34,989 bases of DNA from the NCBI GenBank assembly GCA_020852075.1, contig JADZBN010000176.1, positions 1 to 34,989 on the forward strand. Direction: 5' to 3'. The position numbers and the translations under genes are program-made. Position 1 is the first letter of the stretch, and each line of letters opens with the position of its first letter. Source of the DNA: Bacteroidia bacterium (GTDB lineage: Bacteria; Bacteroidota; Bacteroidia; AKYH767-A; 2013-40CM-41-45). Shown piece by piece: positions 1 to 8,896 of this stretch. A model generated the notes under the pieces. It did not search any database. It was not told the origin of the DNA and was given only the letters and a program-made list of their open reading frames with translations.

Positions 1-1
1 T

Positions 2-1303
2 CATTTTGAAGGCCAGCCTGATATGTGGAACACAAAGCCGCCTTTGCTTATCTGGATGCAGGTATTGTCCATGAAGTTATTTGGATTGAATGAAACAGCA
101 TTTCGCATTCCCTCGGCACTGGCTGCCTTATTCACCTGTATATTGCTTCTATGGTTCAGCGCCAGGTATCTCGAAAAACCCTGGCTGGGTATTATTTCTG
201 CGATAATTCTAATGACATCCACCGGTTATGTGCAGGATCATGTATCACGCACCGGCGATTATGATTGTCTCTTAACCTTTTTTCTTTTTTTCAGTTGCCT
301 CCACTTTTACCTGTTTACAGAATCAGGGCATAAAAAAAACCTGTACCTGTTCTTTGCCGGTACCACCCTGGCCATCCTTACCAAAGGAGTTGCGGGATTT
401 TTTTTCGTGCCTTCCCTTGCCATTTATACAATCATCAGAAGAAAAACCGGTATGCTTGTCCTGAACAGGCATTTTTATGCCGGCCTTTCCGGATTAGCCC
501 TGGTTATTGCAGGATACTACTTACTCAGGGAATCTCAAAATCCCGGATATTTATCTGCAGTTTTTCAAAATGAATTGGGCAACAGGTTTCTTAATACCAT
601 TGAAAATCACCAGGGAGATTTTTGGTTTTATTACGATGCCCTGACAGGTGAGTCGTTTGCACCGTGGTACGTATTAATTCCTGCCGGTATTCTGTGTGCC
701 TTTTTTATGAAAGACCAGCGATTGAAGCGAATTTCACTATTATTAGTGATTCTGATGGTTGTGTATTTTGTGCTCATTTCCCTGGCTCAAACGAAAATCA
801 TCTGGTACGCTGCTCCGCTTTACCCTGTTATAAGCATGCTTGCGGCAATTGTCATTTATTTTGTATTCCAATTCCTCACGGAAAACCGTCAGTTGCAACA
901 ATCCTTCTCGTATAATATTATTCCGGGTATTTTTCTCTATTTCATTTTTATAACTCCAATACAGAAAATTACGATGGCAACCTATGACCCTCAGGAATTA
1001 CCTGCAGAAAAAGAGTATTATGAAATTTCATATTACCTGCGGGAAGCCCTCCACGGAAAACAGAATATGAATCAGGTATACATCCTGTTCGATGGCGTGA
1101 ATACACATCTGATGCCCTATATCCTCCGGCTCAGGGAAAAAGGAATAGTTACCGGGTTCGCAGACTTCAAAAACCCTCCGGTACATACTACGGTTATTAC
1201 AAATCAGGAATCCATAAAAAATCTGATTGCATCAGAATATAATACAGTGATTCTTGATTATTGGGGTAATATTATCCGCTACAGAATCGAAAGTCATAGG
1301 TGA
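2..1303 (+). CDS. GT39 (ArnT/PMT-like) membrane glycosyltransferase, 5' end outside window
   Basis: This is an integral membrane glycosyltransferase of the GT39 / ArnT-PMT superfamily, which moves a sugar from a polyprenyl-phosphate donor to lipid or protein on the periplasmic face. The reading frame is open from base 2, before any Met, so the start lies outside the window. The first visible residues include the family hallmark GQPDMWNTKPPLLIW, normally found in the first periplasmic loop, so roughly 60-100 N-terminal residues are missing. A second typical motif, SRTGDYDCLL, follows. About nine hydrophobic segments alternate with short loops up to residue ~320 of the visible part, then a soluble C-terminal tail of ~100 residues. 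Donor and acceptor cannot be told from sequence. It is followed after 94 bp by a T9SS cargo gene that has its own weak promoter candidate, so co-transcription is uncertain. Confidence 0.88.
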   Translation, partial: HFEGQPDMWNTKPPLLIWMQVLSMKLFGLNETAFRIPSALAALFTCILLLWFSARYLEKPWLGIISAIILMTSTGYVQDHVSRTGDYDCLLTFFLFFSCLHFYLFTESGHKKNLYLFFAGTTLAILTKGVAGFFFVPSLAIYTIIRRKTGMLVLNRHFYAGLSGLALVIAGYYLLRESQNPGYLSAVFQNELGNRFLNTIENHQGDFWFYYDALTGESFAPWYVLIPAGILCAFFMKDQRLKRISLLLVILMVVYFVLISLAQTKIIWYAAPLYPVISMLAAIVIYFVFQFLTENRQLQQSFSYNIIPGIFLYFIFITPIQKITMATYDPQELPAEKEYYEISYYLREALHGKQNMNQVYILFDGVNTHLMPYILRLREKGIVTGFADFKNPPVHTTVITNQESIKNLIASEYNTVILDYWGNIIRYRIESHR

Positions 1304-1355
1304 CTTTTCCGCTTTCTTATGAAACCTGTAGTATGTACTTCTTCCCAAAACTCCC

Positions 1356-1384
1356 TTGATGTTGTAGCTTTTTTATTACCTTTC
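1356..1384 (+). promoter_or_regulatory. Candidate Bacteroidota promoter for the T9SS cargo gene
   Basis: TTG at 1356-1358, an 18-bp spacer, then TACCTTTC at 1377-1384, one mismatch from the Bacteroidota -7 consensus TAnnTTTG. The box ends 13 nt before the ATG at 1398. The imperfect match keeps confidence low. Confidence 0.3.
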
Positions 1385-1397
1385 GGGAAATCAAAAG

Positions 1398-2288
1398 ATG
1401 AAATCCAACCAACGGCTTTATATTTTTATATATTTCAATATCCTTGTAGGCGTGCTCCCCGTAGGGGCTCAGACCTTTCTGATGGATTCTTGTCTTATTT
1501 CCTGTGCTCCGGGAACCACAACATTTTCCAGTAATTATCTTTTCAGTCTGGATGCGGATTTGCTCGAATGGAACGGATCTTCATGGACCGGTGGATGGCC
1601 ATCAGCCAATATTCTACTGCCACCACCTTTAAACAAAGAACCAGGTTGCAGGGCGGCATTTACCGGAAGTGGTACTTTATGGACTACAGGAGGCGAAAAA
1701 ATTGCCATGCGACTGAATCAACCATTGGTATCAGGGCAATCCTATTCGCTGAGATTTACCTATGCGAGTGATGGAACCGGGGCCAATGGAAACTTCAGCC
1801 CTGTTGTATATTCTTCAGATACGACAAGTCTCCTGAATGCTGTATTTATTGACAGCCTGCCTGCTGCCGGTTATAACTGGATAAATAATTATCTCAGCTT
1901 TACCGCAAGTGTTTCACAAAACGGACATTCATGGATCTTTTTCGGTACGAATGCAAATACCAGTTCCGGTCTTATGGGATCCTTTTGTGATGCATGTTAT
2001 CCCCCGTCCCAGGCAACCGGCATAGGGGAATCCGCACTAATAGAATCTGTTTATCCGGATCCATTCCGAAATTACTTTACGATCAGCTTCCGAAATGCAT
2101 ACCTGTCAGGTGCTTCAGTTTCCCTGATAAACCCTGCAGGTCAGTTAATCTGGAAAGAGACAATAAAAAACAATTTACAGGGTTCCACATACACCCTTTA
2201 CCCGGGGACTTTAGCATCAGGCATTTATTTCCTCCTGTTAAAACCAAAACAGGGATCCATTGTCAGTCGTAGAATAATACGGGAATAA
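1398..2288 (+). CDS. Secreted protein with T9SS type A sorting domain
   Basis: This is a 296-residue exported protein of unknown function. The first ~24 residues form a signal peptide ending in a VGAQ cleavage region. The middle (about residues 25-205) is rich in Ser, Gly, aromatic residues and Asn, like a beta-sandwich or jelly-roll domain; several Cys residues near its ends (DSCLISCAP and FCDACYPP) could form disulfides. The last ~80 residues (from about ESVYPDPFRNYF through LASGIYFLLL to the end) match the T9SS type A C-terminal domain: YPxP-F start, a central beta hairpin and a GIYFL strand before a basic end. T9SS cargo is exported through the outer membrane and then released or anchored on the surface. 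The ATG at 1398 is the only start giving the signal peptide. No catalytic motif was recognised, so it may be structural or binding. Confidence 0.8.
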   Translation: MKSNQRLYIFIYFNILVGVLPVGAQTFLMDSCLISCAPGTTTFSSNYLFSLDADLLEWNGSSWTGGWPSANILLPPPLNKEPGCRAAFTGSGTLWTTGGEKIAMRLNQPLVSGQSYSLRFTYASDGTGANGNFSPVVYSSDTTSLLNAVFIDSLPAAGYNWINNYLSFTASVSQNGHSWIFFGTNANTSSGLMGSFCDACYPPSQATGIGESALIESVYPDPFRNYFTISFRNAYLSGASVSLINPAGQLIWKETIKNNLQGSTYTLYPGTLASGIYFLLLKPKQGSIVSRRIIRE

Positions 2289-2310
2289 TATTGTAATACC
2301 TCTGAAGGTT

Positions 2311-2334
2311 ATTTTCCCGGTTGAACGGGAAAAT
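2311..2334. terminator. Perfect 9-bp hairpin between two + strand genes
   Basis: ATTTTCCCG at 2311-2319 and CGGGAAAAT at 2326-2334 form a perfect 9-bp stem with a 6-nt loop. It lies 22 bp after the stop of the T9SS cargo gene. No T-run follows, so it is not a canonical intrinsic terminator. It could stabilise the upstream 3' end or act as a leader structure for the next gene. Confidence 0.35.
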
Positions 2335-2369
2335 CCGAATAGAATAGTTCAGTCTGCTACCCTACAGAT

Positions 2370-3749
2370 TTGAATAAGTTACTCTCCCTCCTGTACTGCC
2401 TCCTTCTTTGCGGCAGTGTTTCATCTGATTCCCCTCAGGTAGCAGATTCCCTCCTGTTGGTTTACCGCCATACGCAGATTGACTCCATAAAGGCAGACAT
2501 CCTGATTGAGATATGCCGTGAAAAATGGAAATATGCCGAATATGCAGAGGCTAAGAAATATGCCGACAGCTCTCTGATATTATCTGAAAAATCCGATTAC
2601 AAAAAAGGAATAGCAGGAGCTTACAACCAAACGGGAATTGTATTCTGGTATCTGAAAGATAATACAAAGGCTCTTTACTACCACAAGAAGTCGTTATCCC
2701 TCTTTGAAGAAACCGGAGACCGTGAAGGTATTTCAGAAGTTTACAACCGGATAGGACATGATTATGCGGATATGCCTGATTATCCTATGGCGCTGTTGTA
2801 TTTTCAAAAAGCACTTGATCTTGACCGGCAATCAGGTAATATTTCGGGAATTGCAAGAAATATTGACCTGATTGGGTTTGTGTATATGCGCCTTTCCGAT
2901 TACCCAAAGGCACTCTCAAATTATTTCAACGCATTGGAAATCACCCGTTCTATTCAGGATAAAAGAGGGGTCTCGGCAGTCAGTCATGACATTGCCGTGA
3001 TTTATGCCATTCAGGGAAAACTGAACAGCGCCCTGTTTTTTGCAAAGCAGGGGTTGGATCTTGCACTTCAGGTAGGTGAGAAACACCTGATTCAGGAAGC
3101 GTATGAAGGCCTGGAAAATATTTACAGAAAAATGAACCGCTTTCATGATGCTTATCAGACCCGGCTGAAATTTGATGAAATTGAAACCGAATTAAACAAT
3201 GCAGATCATGCCGGAAAAATTCACCAGATGCAGTTGATTAATGATTTTGAAAAAAAGCAGGTGGGCGACAGTATTCAATTTGCAAAAGCCGAAGAAATCA
3301 ATGAACTGAAGTTGCAAAAGCAAAAAATATTTACGTATGGAAGTTTACTGGGTATCAGCATTACTATTTTATTATTGTTCCTGGTTTACAGGAATTATAA
3401 AAAACAGAGAATTGCAAACAGAAAGTTGAGAGAGGCCCAACAAACCCTGATTCAAAGTGAAAAACTTGCGGCATTTGGGGAAATGGCTTCACGTCTCGCC
3501 CATGAAATACAAAACCCTATGAATTTTGTAAATAACTTTTCTGAAATGTCCACCGAGCTGTTGAAGGAAATTCAGGAGGAAAAAAATGATCATATCCGGA
3601 ATCAAAGTATTGACATGCTGATGCGCAATCTGGATAAAATTCATGAGCATGGAACCAGGGCTGCAGTAATAATCAAGCTTCTTGAAGAACACAGCAGCAG
3701 AGGACCCATGGACGTATTTCTGGAAAATAAAGAAGATAATAACACCTGA
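2370..3749 (+). CDS. TPR sensor protein with histidine phosphoacceptor region but no ATPase domain
   Basis: This 459-residue protein has the layout of Bacteroidota TPR-type sensor kinases but is incomplete. It has a signal peptide (residues 1-~19), about six tetratricopeptide repeats (~30-275, with recurring patterns such as YNQTGIVFWYLKD and ALYYHKKSLSLFEETGD), one transmembrane helix (~320-342) and a coiled coil. A HisKA-like segment follows with the H-box AAFGEMASRLAHEIQNPMNF; the phosphoacceptor would be His378 (codon 3501-3503). It then stops about 80 residues later with no HATPase_c domain (no N, G1 or G2 box). Only 23 bp separate it from the next gene, so no ATPase remnant can lie downstream. 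The start is a TTG; an in-frame stop at 2340-2342 and the lack of an early ATG leave it as the best choice, and it gives a good signal peptide. It may act as a phosphoacceptor or dimerisation partner, or be a decayed kinase. Confidence 0.72.
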   Translation: MNKLLSLLYCLLLCGSVSSDSPQVADSLLLVYRHTQIDSIKADILIEICREKWKYAEYAEAKKYADSSLILSEKSDYKKGIAGAYNQTGIVFWYLKDNTKALYYHKKSLSLFEETGDREGISEVYNRIGHDYADMPDYPMALLYFQKALDLDRQSGNISGIARNIDLIGFVYMRLSDYPKALSNYFNALEITRSIQDKRGVSAVSHDIAVIYAIQGKLNSALFFAKQGLDLALQVGEKHLIQEAYEGLENIYRKMNRFHDAYQTRLKFDEIETELNNADHAGKIHQMQLINDFEKKQVGDSIQFAKAEEINELKLQKQKIFTYGSLLGISITILLLFLVYRNYKKQRIANRKLREAQQTLIQSEKLAAFGEMASRLAHEIQNPMNFVNNFSEMSTELLKEIQEEKNDHIRNQSIDMLMRNLDKIHEHGTRAAVIIKLLEEHSSRGPMDVFLENKEDNNT

Positions 3750-3772
3750 AAAAACAAAACGAACCTTTCGAA

Positions 3773-4183
3773 ATGAAAACGTACAATTCCATAAAGGAAT
3801 ACCTGCATGAACAGCCTCCGGCCTCACAGAAAATTCTTGCCTCTGTATTGAATACCATCCGGACAGCAGCCCCGGGTGCTACGGAATCAATCAGTTATAA
3901 TATGCCTGCTTTTCATCATGATGGGATTCTCGTGTATGTCGCGGCCTGCAGGAATCATATTGGTTTTTATCCACTTCCTTCAGGGATAAAGAAATTTTAT
4001 ACTGAGATTTCAATGTACAAAAATTCGAAAGGTGCTGTTCAGTTTCCACTGGATCAACCCATTCCTCATGCACTAATAACTCAGATTGTAAAATTCAGGA
4101 TAAAGGAGAACAGGATGAAAGCCATATTAAAAAAGAATATCAAAATTCAAAAAAAGAAATTGACAAATAAGAAAAAAGGATGA
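3773..4183 (+). CDS. DUF1801 (YdhG-like) domain protein
   Basis: This is a small cytoplasmic protein of 136 residues. Residues ~5-115 match the DUF1801 family: an N-terminal SIKEYLHEQPP helix, then IRTAAPGATESISYNMPAF, then HIGFYPLPSGI and SKGAVQFPLDQPIP. This family has a YdhG/frataxin-like alpha-beta fold; biochemical roles are poorly defined, although one Bacillus member has been linked to iron handling. The last ~20 residues are an unusually Lys-rich tail (KKNIKIQKKKLTNKKKG), which suggests nucleic-acid or membrane-surface contact and is not part of the domain. It begins 23 bp after the truncated sensor gene on the same strand, so they are probably co-transcribed, although no functional link is evident. 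Confidence 0.85.
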   Translation: MKTYNSIKEYLHEQPPASQKILASVLNTIRTAAPGATESISYNMPAFHHDGILVYVAACRNHIGFYPLPSGIKKFYTEISMYKNSKGAVQFPLDQPIPHALITQIVKFRIKENRMKAILKKNIKIQKKKLTNKKKG

Positions 4184-4241
4184 TTTAATTCATCGGATGG
4201 AAATCCGGTTTTTAAAATTCCATTTTCAGGATCGGAAAATA

Positions 4242-4261
4242 CCGGTAATGTTCTTTACCGG
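4242..4261. terminator. Hairpin between convergent genes (CCGGTAA/TTACCGG)
   Basis: CCGGTAA at 4242-4248 and TTACCGG at 4255-4261 form a perfect 7-bp stem with a 6-nt loop, midway between the convergent DUF1801 gene and the large T9SS cargo gene. There is no T-tract. The same stem sequence recurs at 17172-17201, also at a gene end. Confidence 0.4.
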
Positions 4262-4300
4262 AAGGAGAAAATCACCGGAGCAGATTCACGAAACCCCTGA

Positions 4301-6457
4301 TCATTCTTTAATAAGATGAAGGTGTTGCATTCTGTGGTTACCTTTTACACTGACCAGGTATATTCCGGCAGGCATTGCGGATAAATCAAGAGTCCGGTCT
4401 CCGGGGGTGTAATTAATATTCAGCATCTGCTTGCCGGTCAGATCAAAAACCATAATATTTATCGCTTCCCTACATCGAAAATAATAATTGCCATTCCCCG
4501 GATTGGGATACATAGATATCAGAACCGGACCGGACCCCGCTGAAGGGATTCCAAGGCAGGGATCCACAAATACCTGAACCGAATCTGTTCCGGTGCAACC
4601 GAAACTGTCGTCACCGGTTACTACATAGGTTTGAGTGGCGAGCGGCACAAAGGGTATTCCGTCCGTCACTCCGTCTGACCAGGTGTATGTCTGAGCGCCG
4701 CTGCCGGTAAGCGTTACAGGGTTACCAGCGCAAACCGTGTCGGAACTTGTACCTGCAACAACAACGGGAAGAGGATTCACCGTAACCGTCAGGGAAACGC
4801 TCAGGCTGCAGCCCATGGTATCTGTTCCGGTAACCGTATATGTACTGGTAACTACGGGTATAATGGTAATTGAATCGTTTATACTTCCCGTATTCCAAAG
4901 GTAATCCACAGCCCCCGCAGCAGTCAGTGTAACAGGCGTACCTTCACAAACCGGGCCGGATGTGTCAGCAGCAACTGTAACAATAAAATTTTCACAGATA
5001 TCGTGCACATTCATCCGGATCATGAACACCTGCAATTGCAGGGTTGGGAAGGATTCTATATTGGCCCAGTCCCCGATAGGACTGCTCGGCCAGTTGACCC
5101 AGGTTTTGCCCTCCGTAAAATTATTCATGCAGGTGCCAATTTTTAATATGCTGTCTGTTTCCACTGCTGCAAGTAAATAGGTGTCCGGATATAGAATTAC
5201 CGGTGTGGAATCGGGGACATAATAATTGAGCCAGCCTGAAAAAGGTTGTATCAGGGAATCTGCCGGAAACGAACAGACGACAGAAGAAGGTTTCCCCTGA
5301 TCAAAACGAAAAAGCGCCATGCTGATTTTTGTCCCGGCCGGCTGATTGGTCAAAAATACAGACCCGGAAGAAAACCGGACAGTATCTCCGATTTCAAACT
5401 GATTGCCCAGATAACCCTGCTCTCCGGCGCCGATGCCCATGAAGGAGTCCATTAATCCGTTATCTCTTGCATACACCGTATCAGAAATTGTAACGGTCGC
5501 AGACGATAAGCTATCATTCAATGTATTTCCATCCGTTTCATTGATGGTTACAGAATTCAGTGCATGATACCTTCCGGTAACCAGAGGTTGGAAATTATGC
5601 AATGTTCGCCACAGCGTGTCAGCACCGGCATCCAGGGAATCTATCACGGATCCGGTATCCGAAAACACAATAATACCCGCAGAATCCATCAATTCAGCAA
5701 CCAGCTCAACTCCTGTAACGATACGGTTTCCGGTATTACTTATTATGGACGGGAAGTTCAGGGATGGATGGATACACAACGGAAGGATGGTATATTCTGA
5801 CAATGGTCCGGACGATGTAAGGGCAGCATCATAATCAGGGATACCTGCGACATTCACATCATCAATCATCAACAGGTATTTATCCGCAGAATTATTCCTG
5901 AATCCGATATATACAGATTGTCCGGTATATGCACCAAGTGAAGCCGAACGGGAAGTCCAGTATGCATTCTCAGCAGTCGTGGAATAAAGAACTGTTGATC
6001 CCAGTTCCTGATTCCCAAGAACTCCGGTAGATCCCGAAGGCGGACCGGAAGAAGACAGCATCACCCGAACCTCATAACCGTCGCGATGTAAAGAATCCGG
6101 TGCTATCGCCTCCCAGGTAAGAACCGTACCGGCACCCAATGGACCAATCAAAGGGGTCCACATCCAGTCATCCGCACTGCCGGCAGGATTGTACCAGGAA
6201 GTACTCATGGCCACCGAATCCGTTGTATTTAAATTAAAGTCTTCCCGCCGCTCCCAGGCATCATTAATAAACGAAACCGGCGTCCTCGGTGTCAGATTAT
6301 CAACATTTCTCAAAAACCATCCGTTGGGAAATGAATAGGTTCCCGGACCACCGGAGGTAGCACCCGGAATATTGTCGAATGTTTCCAGGAACAGAACTTG
6401 GGGAAAAGCATCCAGGGAACAACACAGGAACAATATGTATGGTATGATCTTTTTCAT
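4301..6457 (-). CDS. Large T9SS-secreted protein: adhesin-like domain, two Ig-like repeats, sorting tail
   Basis: This is a 718-residue exported protein, probably surface-bound or released. The signal peptide covers ~1-19 (cleavage near AFPQ). Residues ~22-205 resemble the cleaved-adhesin / choice-of-anchor J jelly roll: ETFDNIPG near the start, then SWYNPAGSADDWMWTP and the closing IGFRNNSADKYLLMIDDV. A long beta-rich region (~215-490) follows. Two tandem Ig-like repeats of about 75-80 residues each come next (~492-632), both with PVCEGTPVTLT / TVCAGNPVTLT, a central YLW or YTW and TYTVTGTD / TYVVTGDD endings. The last ~75 residues are a T9SS type A domain (SMYPNPGNGNYYF, then MPAGIYLVSV). 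No enzyme motif is visible, so adhesion or surface-layer function is an inference. It is a single transcription unit with no clear promoter box upstream. Confidence 0.82.
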   Translation of the reverse strand: MKKIIPYILFLCCSLDAFPQVLFLETFDNIPGATSGGPGTYSFPNGWFLRNVDNLTPRTPVSFINDAWERREDFNLNTTDSVAMSTSWYNPAGSADDWMWTPLIGPLGAGTVLTWEAIAPDSLHRDGYEVRVMLSSSGPPSGSTGVLGNQELGSTVLYSTTAENAYWTSRSASLGAYTGQSVYIGFRNNSADKYLLMIDDVNVAGIPDYDAALTSSGPLSEYTILPLCIHPSLNFPSIISNTGNRIVTGVELVAELMDSAGIIVFSDTGSVIDSLDAGADTLWRTLHNFQPLVTGRYHALNSVTINETDGNTLNDSLSSATVTISDTVYARDNGLMDSFMGIGAGEQGYLGNQFEIGDTVRFSSGSVFLTNQPAGTKISMALFRFDQGKPSSVVCSFPADSLIQPFSGWLNYYVPDSTPVILYPDTYLLAAVETDSILKIGTCMNNFTEGKTWVNWPSSPIGDWANIESFPTLQLQVFMIRMNVHDICENFIVTVAADTSGPVCEGTPVTLTAAGAVDYLWNTGSINDSITIIPVVTSTYTVTGTDTMGCSLSVSLTVTVNPLPVVVAGTSSDTVCAGNPVTLTGSGAQTYTWSDGVTDGIPFVPLATQTYVVTGDDSFGCTGTDSVQVFVDPCLGIPSAGSGPVLISMYPNPGNGNYYFRCREAINIMVFDLTGKQMLNINYTPGDRTLDLSAMPAGIYLVSVKGNHRMQHLHLIKE

Positions 6458-6688
6458 TTCGCACTGTTATCATTTGGATTTTTGAAGTCCCGGAAATACC
6501 GGAAATCACGTGCGGAAAGTAGTATAATTGTTTTGAACATGGAATAAATCATCCGTTGAATGTACCGCAAATACGGATATTTCACATTTCAGGCAATGGG
6601 GAATCCTTACTGAATCTGTATTTCACAAAAATACTCTCAGATTGAAACACGGAAAAGGGAGGCATAAAATTACAACAGGCGGAAAGGC

Positions 6689-7717
6689 TCATCCAAAAAG
6701 AGTACCTTCTTCTTTTGGCGGGATTTTACCAAAATGCTTATAAGCAGATTCAGTGGCCTCCCTGCCCCTGGGTGTTCGTTTAATATAACCTTCCTGGATC
6801 AGAAACGGCTCATATACTTCTTCAATGGTACCAGCTTCTTCGCCGACGGCCGTAGCAATCGTTGAAATTCCCACAGGGCCACCACTGAATTTATCAATAA
6901 TCACGGCAAGAATCCGGTTGTCCATTTCGTCAAGGCCGTGCTGATCAACATTGAGGGCAGCCAGTGAATATTTTGAAATCTCCTCGTCAACAATACCGTT
7001 CCCTTTTATCTGTGCAAAATCACGAACTCTTCTGAGGAGCGCATTGGCGATCCTTGGTGTACCCCGGCTGCGTCGGGCAATTTCAGACGCTGCGTTGTCC
7101 CTGATTTCAATTTTCAATATTTCTGCCGAACGTTTCACAATTTTTTCAAGTACGCTGCTGTCGTAGTATTCAAGCCTTGACGTAATTCCAAATCTTGCTC
7201 TCAGTGGCGCGGTAAGCAGTCCCGAACGGGTGGTAGCGCCAACAAGGGTAAAAGGATTGACTTTTATCTGAACCGAACGTGCATTGGGACCTGATTCTAT
7301 CATTATGTCAATTTTAAAATCCTCCATCGCAGAATACAGGTATTCTTCCACAACAGGGCTCAGGCGGTGAATTTCATCAATGAATAAAACATCGTTTGGT
7401 TCAAGGCCTGTGAGCAACCCTGCAAGATCACCGGGTTTATCGAGTACAGGGCCGGAGGTGGCACGCACATTCACCCCAAGTTCGTTGGCGATTATGTAAG
7501 CAAGGGTAGTCTTTCCAAGACCCGGAGGTCCATGCAGTAATACGTGGTCCAGGGATTCATCGCGTAATCTGGCAGCCTCTACAAACACCAGGAGGTTGTC
7601 CACAATACTTTTCTGACCGGCAAATTCATCAAATCCCTGGGGACGGAGTACTTTGTCCACCTCCTTTTCAGCAGCAGGGCTGCCGGTTCCTGAGGGGTGT
7701 AGATTGGGATTGAGCAT
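6689..7717 (-). CDS. ruvB: Holliday junction branch migration helicase RuvB
   Basis: RuvB is the hexameric AAA+ motor that, with RuvA, drives branch migration of Holliday junctions during recombinational repair. The 342-residue length is standard. Visible motifs: Walker [10 protein letters not shown] (63-71), Walker B FIDEIH (112-117), sensor 1 GATTRSG (160-166) and the PLRARFG segment (171-177) carrying the arginine finger. The C-terminal winged helix ends with [12 protein letters not shown]. It starts at an ATG; no other start is needed to complete the N-terminal domain. ruvA and ruvC are not in the window, so ruvB is scattered from its partners here. A TATATTTG box only 7 nt upstream hints at a very short or absent leader. 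It is followed by 231 bp with no gene. Confidence 0.98.
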   Translation of the reverse strand: MLNPNLHPSGTGSPAAEKEVDKVLRPQGFDEFAGQKSIVDNLLVFVEAARLRDESLDHVLLHGPPGLGKTTLAYIIANELGVNVRATSGPVLDKPGDLAGLLTGLEPNDVLFIDEIHRLSPVVEEYLYSAMEDFKIDIMIESGPNARSVQIKVNPFTLVGATTRSGLLTAPLRARFGITSRLEYYDSSVLEKIVKRSAEILKIEIRDNAASEIARRSRGTPRIANALLRRVRDFAQIKGNGIVDEEISKYSLAALNVDQHGLDEMDNRILAVIIDKFSGGPVGISTIATAVGEEAGTIEEVYEPFLIQEGYIKRTPRGREATESAYKHFGKIPPKEEGTLFG

Positions 7718-7724
7718 GACCGTA

Positions 7725-7732
7725 CAAATATA
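7725..7732 (-). promoter_or_regulatory. Candidate -7 promoter box upstream of ruvB
   Basis: On the minus strand this reads TATATTTG, a perfect TAnnTTTG match, but it sits only 7 nt before the ruvB ATG and no -33 TTTG is found at the usual spacing. If real, the transcript would be nearly leaderless. Confidence 0.28.
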
Positions 7733-7816
7733 ATGGAATCCCGCATAAGCCCGCCGGGAAGAATAAGTATTAAGTCAACAGTATCCTTTGAAAAAGAGAA
7801 TCTTTGAGTTTGTAAT

Positions 7817-8563
7817 TTAATTACCCTCTCCTTCATGGGAAGTATCACTTCCTTCATCGTTTTTCACGGGATGAAACAAGGCATGGTACAACTCTTCCAG
7901 AAAAACCTTCACTGCCAGGGAATAGGTGTATGAATTGAAATCCTCCCGGACATTCTGTGATGCATACAGGGTTACCCTTCCACCGACGGTCGCCCCCAAT
8001 CCGAGCCATTTGAATATATTGAACTGGGCATACAGATCGGGATGATAAATGATGACGGTTTCAAGCGGGGTATTGACCCGTGATGTATCCGAGCGCCTGA
8101 TATACTGATAATTCGCCTGTCCGACTCCCAGTTGTAAAGGTAGAATTGAAAATTGCCACGGATACCGGATGAAATAGGTATATTCTGTCGAAACAGAAAT
8201 AAAATCAAATTTCAATTCTCCGTTTGTCGTATAACTATTCTTTCCATCCACCACGGAAATCCGGCTGATATACGAATTGCGGTCGAGCGAATAGAATCCA
8301 ATGCCGAACCGAACCCTCCTGTTGTAATTCAGCCCCAGCCTAAGCCCTGTGAAATTGACAAATGATCCGCTGATATAGGAATTATAACTGGTAAGATTCA
8401 GGAAGAATTTCGGACGTTGGGTAAAACTGTAAAGAACCGTGTCTTTCATCCGGGAAAACACTTTCCCATCCTGAGAAAAAGCCAATACGGGGAATAAGAA
8501 AAAAAGGAACAAAAAAATCCCGGTGAAATTTGCCTGGAGGCGTTTTATTTCCTGCTCTTTCAT
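7817..8563 (-). CDS. Exported beta-barrel-like protein of unknown function
   Basis: This is a 248-residue protein with a signal peptide (hydrophobic stretch FLFLFFLFPVLAFS followed by Q, about residues 14-30). The mature part alternates polar and aromatic or hydrophobic residues (for example LRLGLNYNRRVRFGIGFYSLD and VSTEYTYFIRYPWQFSILPLQLGVG), as in small outer-membrane beta-barrels of Bacteroidota. It ends with a helix-like LEELYHALFHP and a short acidic tail. No named family was recognised. I take the ATG at 8563; the longer reading frame begins at a TTG (8572) that lies inside a perfect -7 promoter box. It lies between ruvB and the RRM gene on the same strand, but the promoter box suggests separate transcription. 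Confidence 0.65.
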   Translation of the reverse strand: MKEQEIKRLQANFTGIFLFLFFLFPVLAFSQDGKVFSRMKDTVLYSFTQRPKFFLNLTSYNSYISGSFVNFTGLRLGLNYNRRVRFGIGFYSLDRNSYISRISVVDGKNSYTTNGELKFDFISVSTEYTYFIRYPWQFSILPLQLGVGQANYQYIRRSDTSRVNTPLETVIIYHPDLYAQFNIFKWLGLGATVGGRVTLYASQNVREDFNSYTYSLAVKVFLEELYHALFHPVKNDEGSDTSHEGEGN

Positions 8564-8569
8564 CCGGAT

Positions 8570-8577
8570 CAAAGATA
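8570..8577 (-). promoter_or_regulatory. -7 promoter box for the beta-barrel-like gene
   Basis: The minus strand reads TATCTTTG, a perfect match to TAnnTTTG, 6 nt before the ATG at 8563. At the 19-bp spacing the -33 position reads TTTT. Transcription would start at or next to the ATG, suggesting a leaderless message. Confidence 0.35.
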
Positions 8578-8601
8578 CAGGAATGCGTGTGTTAATAAAA
8601 C

Positions 8602-8847
8602 TCAGCGTTTCTCTGTTGCCTCTGTCACAATCAGTTTCTTCCCTACCAGTTCCTTTCCATTCAGGTTTTCGAGGGCCTTCATGGCATCCTCCTTTTTCCG
8701 GAATTCAACAAAGCCAAATCCTCTGGATTCCCAGGTTATATGATCATAGACAATCTTTGTGTTTAAAACGTCTCCAAACTGTTTAAAAATAGCCTCGAGT
8801 AATGCCTCGTTTACCGTACTTTCAATATTCTTAACAAATAATTTCAT
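8602..8847 (-). CDS. Small RRM-type RNA-binding protein
   Basis: This is an 81-residue single RNA recognition motif protein, a cytoplasmic single-stranded RNA binder. RNP2 is LFVKNI near the N terminus and RNP1 is RGFGFVEF in the third strand; the order beta-alpha-beta-beta-alpha-beta is complete, with no extra domains except a short basic end (TEATEKR). Bacterial RRM proteins of this size occur in cyanobacteria and Bacteroidota, often several per genome, and are thought to act in RNA metabolism or cold response; the target here is unknown. The start is set at the ATG 8847, because the longer frame begins at a TTG (8868) that overlaps a candidate -7 box, and the RRM starts immediately at this ATG. 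Confidence 0.9.
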   Translation of the reverse strand: MKLFVKNIESTVNEALLEAIFKQFGDVLNTKIVYDHITWESRGFGFVEFRKKEDAMKALENLNGKELVGKKLIVTEATEKR

Positions 8848-8865
8848 GTCGTGTTTAATAATGGG

Positions 8866-8896
8866 CAATGATATTTAAATTTTTAGAGTAATTAAA
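8866..8896 (-). promoter_or_regulatory. Candidate promoter of the RRM gene
   Basis: On the minus strand TTTA (8893-8896), a 19-bp spacer and TATCATTG (8866-8873) lie with the box ending 18 nt before the ATG at 8847. Each half has one mismatch to TTTG / TAnnTTTG, but spacing and position fit. Confidence 0.33.

Noticed and set aside
4720-4990. DNA repeat inside the large T9SS cargo gene
   Set aside because: The similarity is at protein level (two Ig-like modules), not a nucleotide repeat or mobile element.
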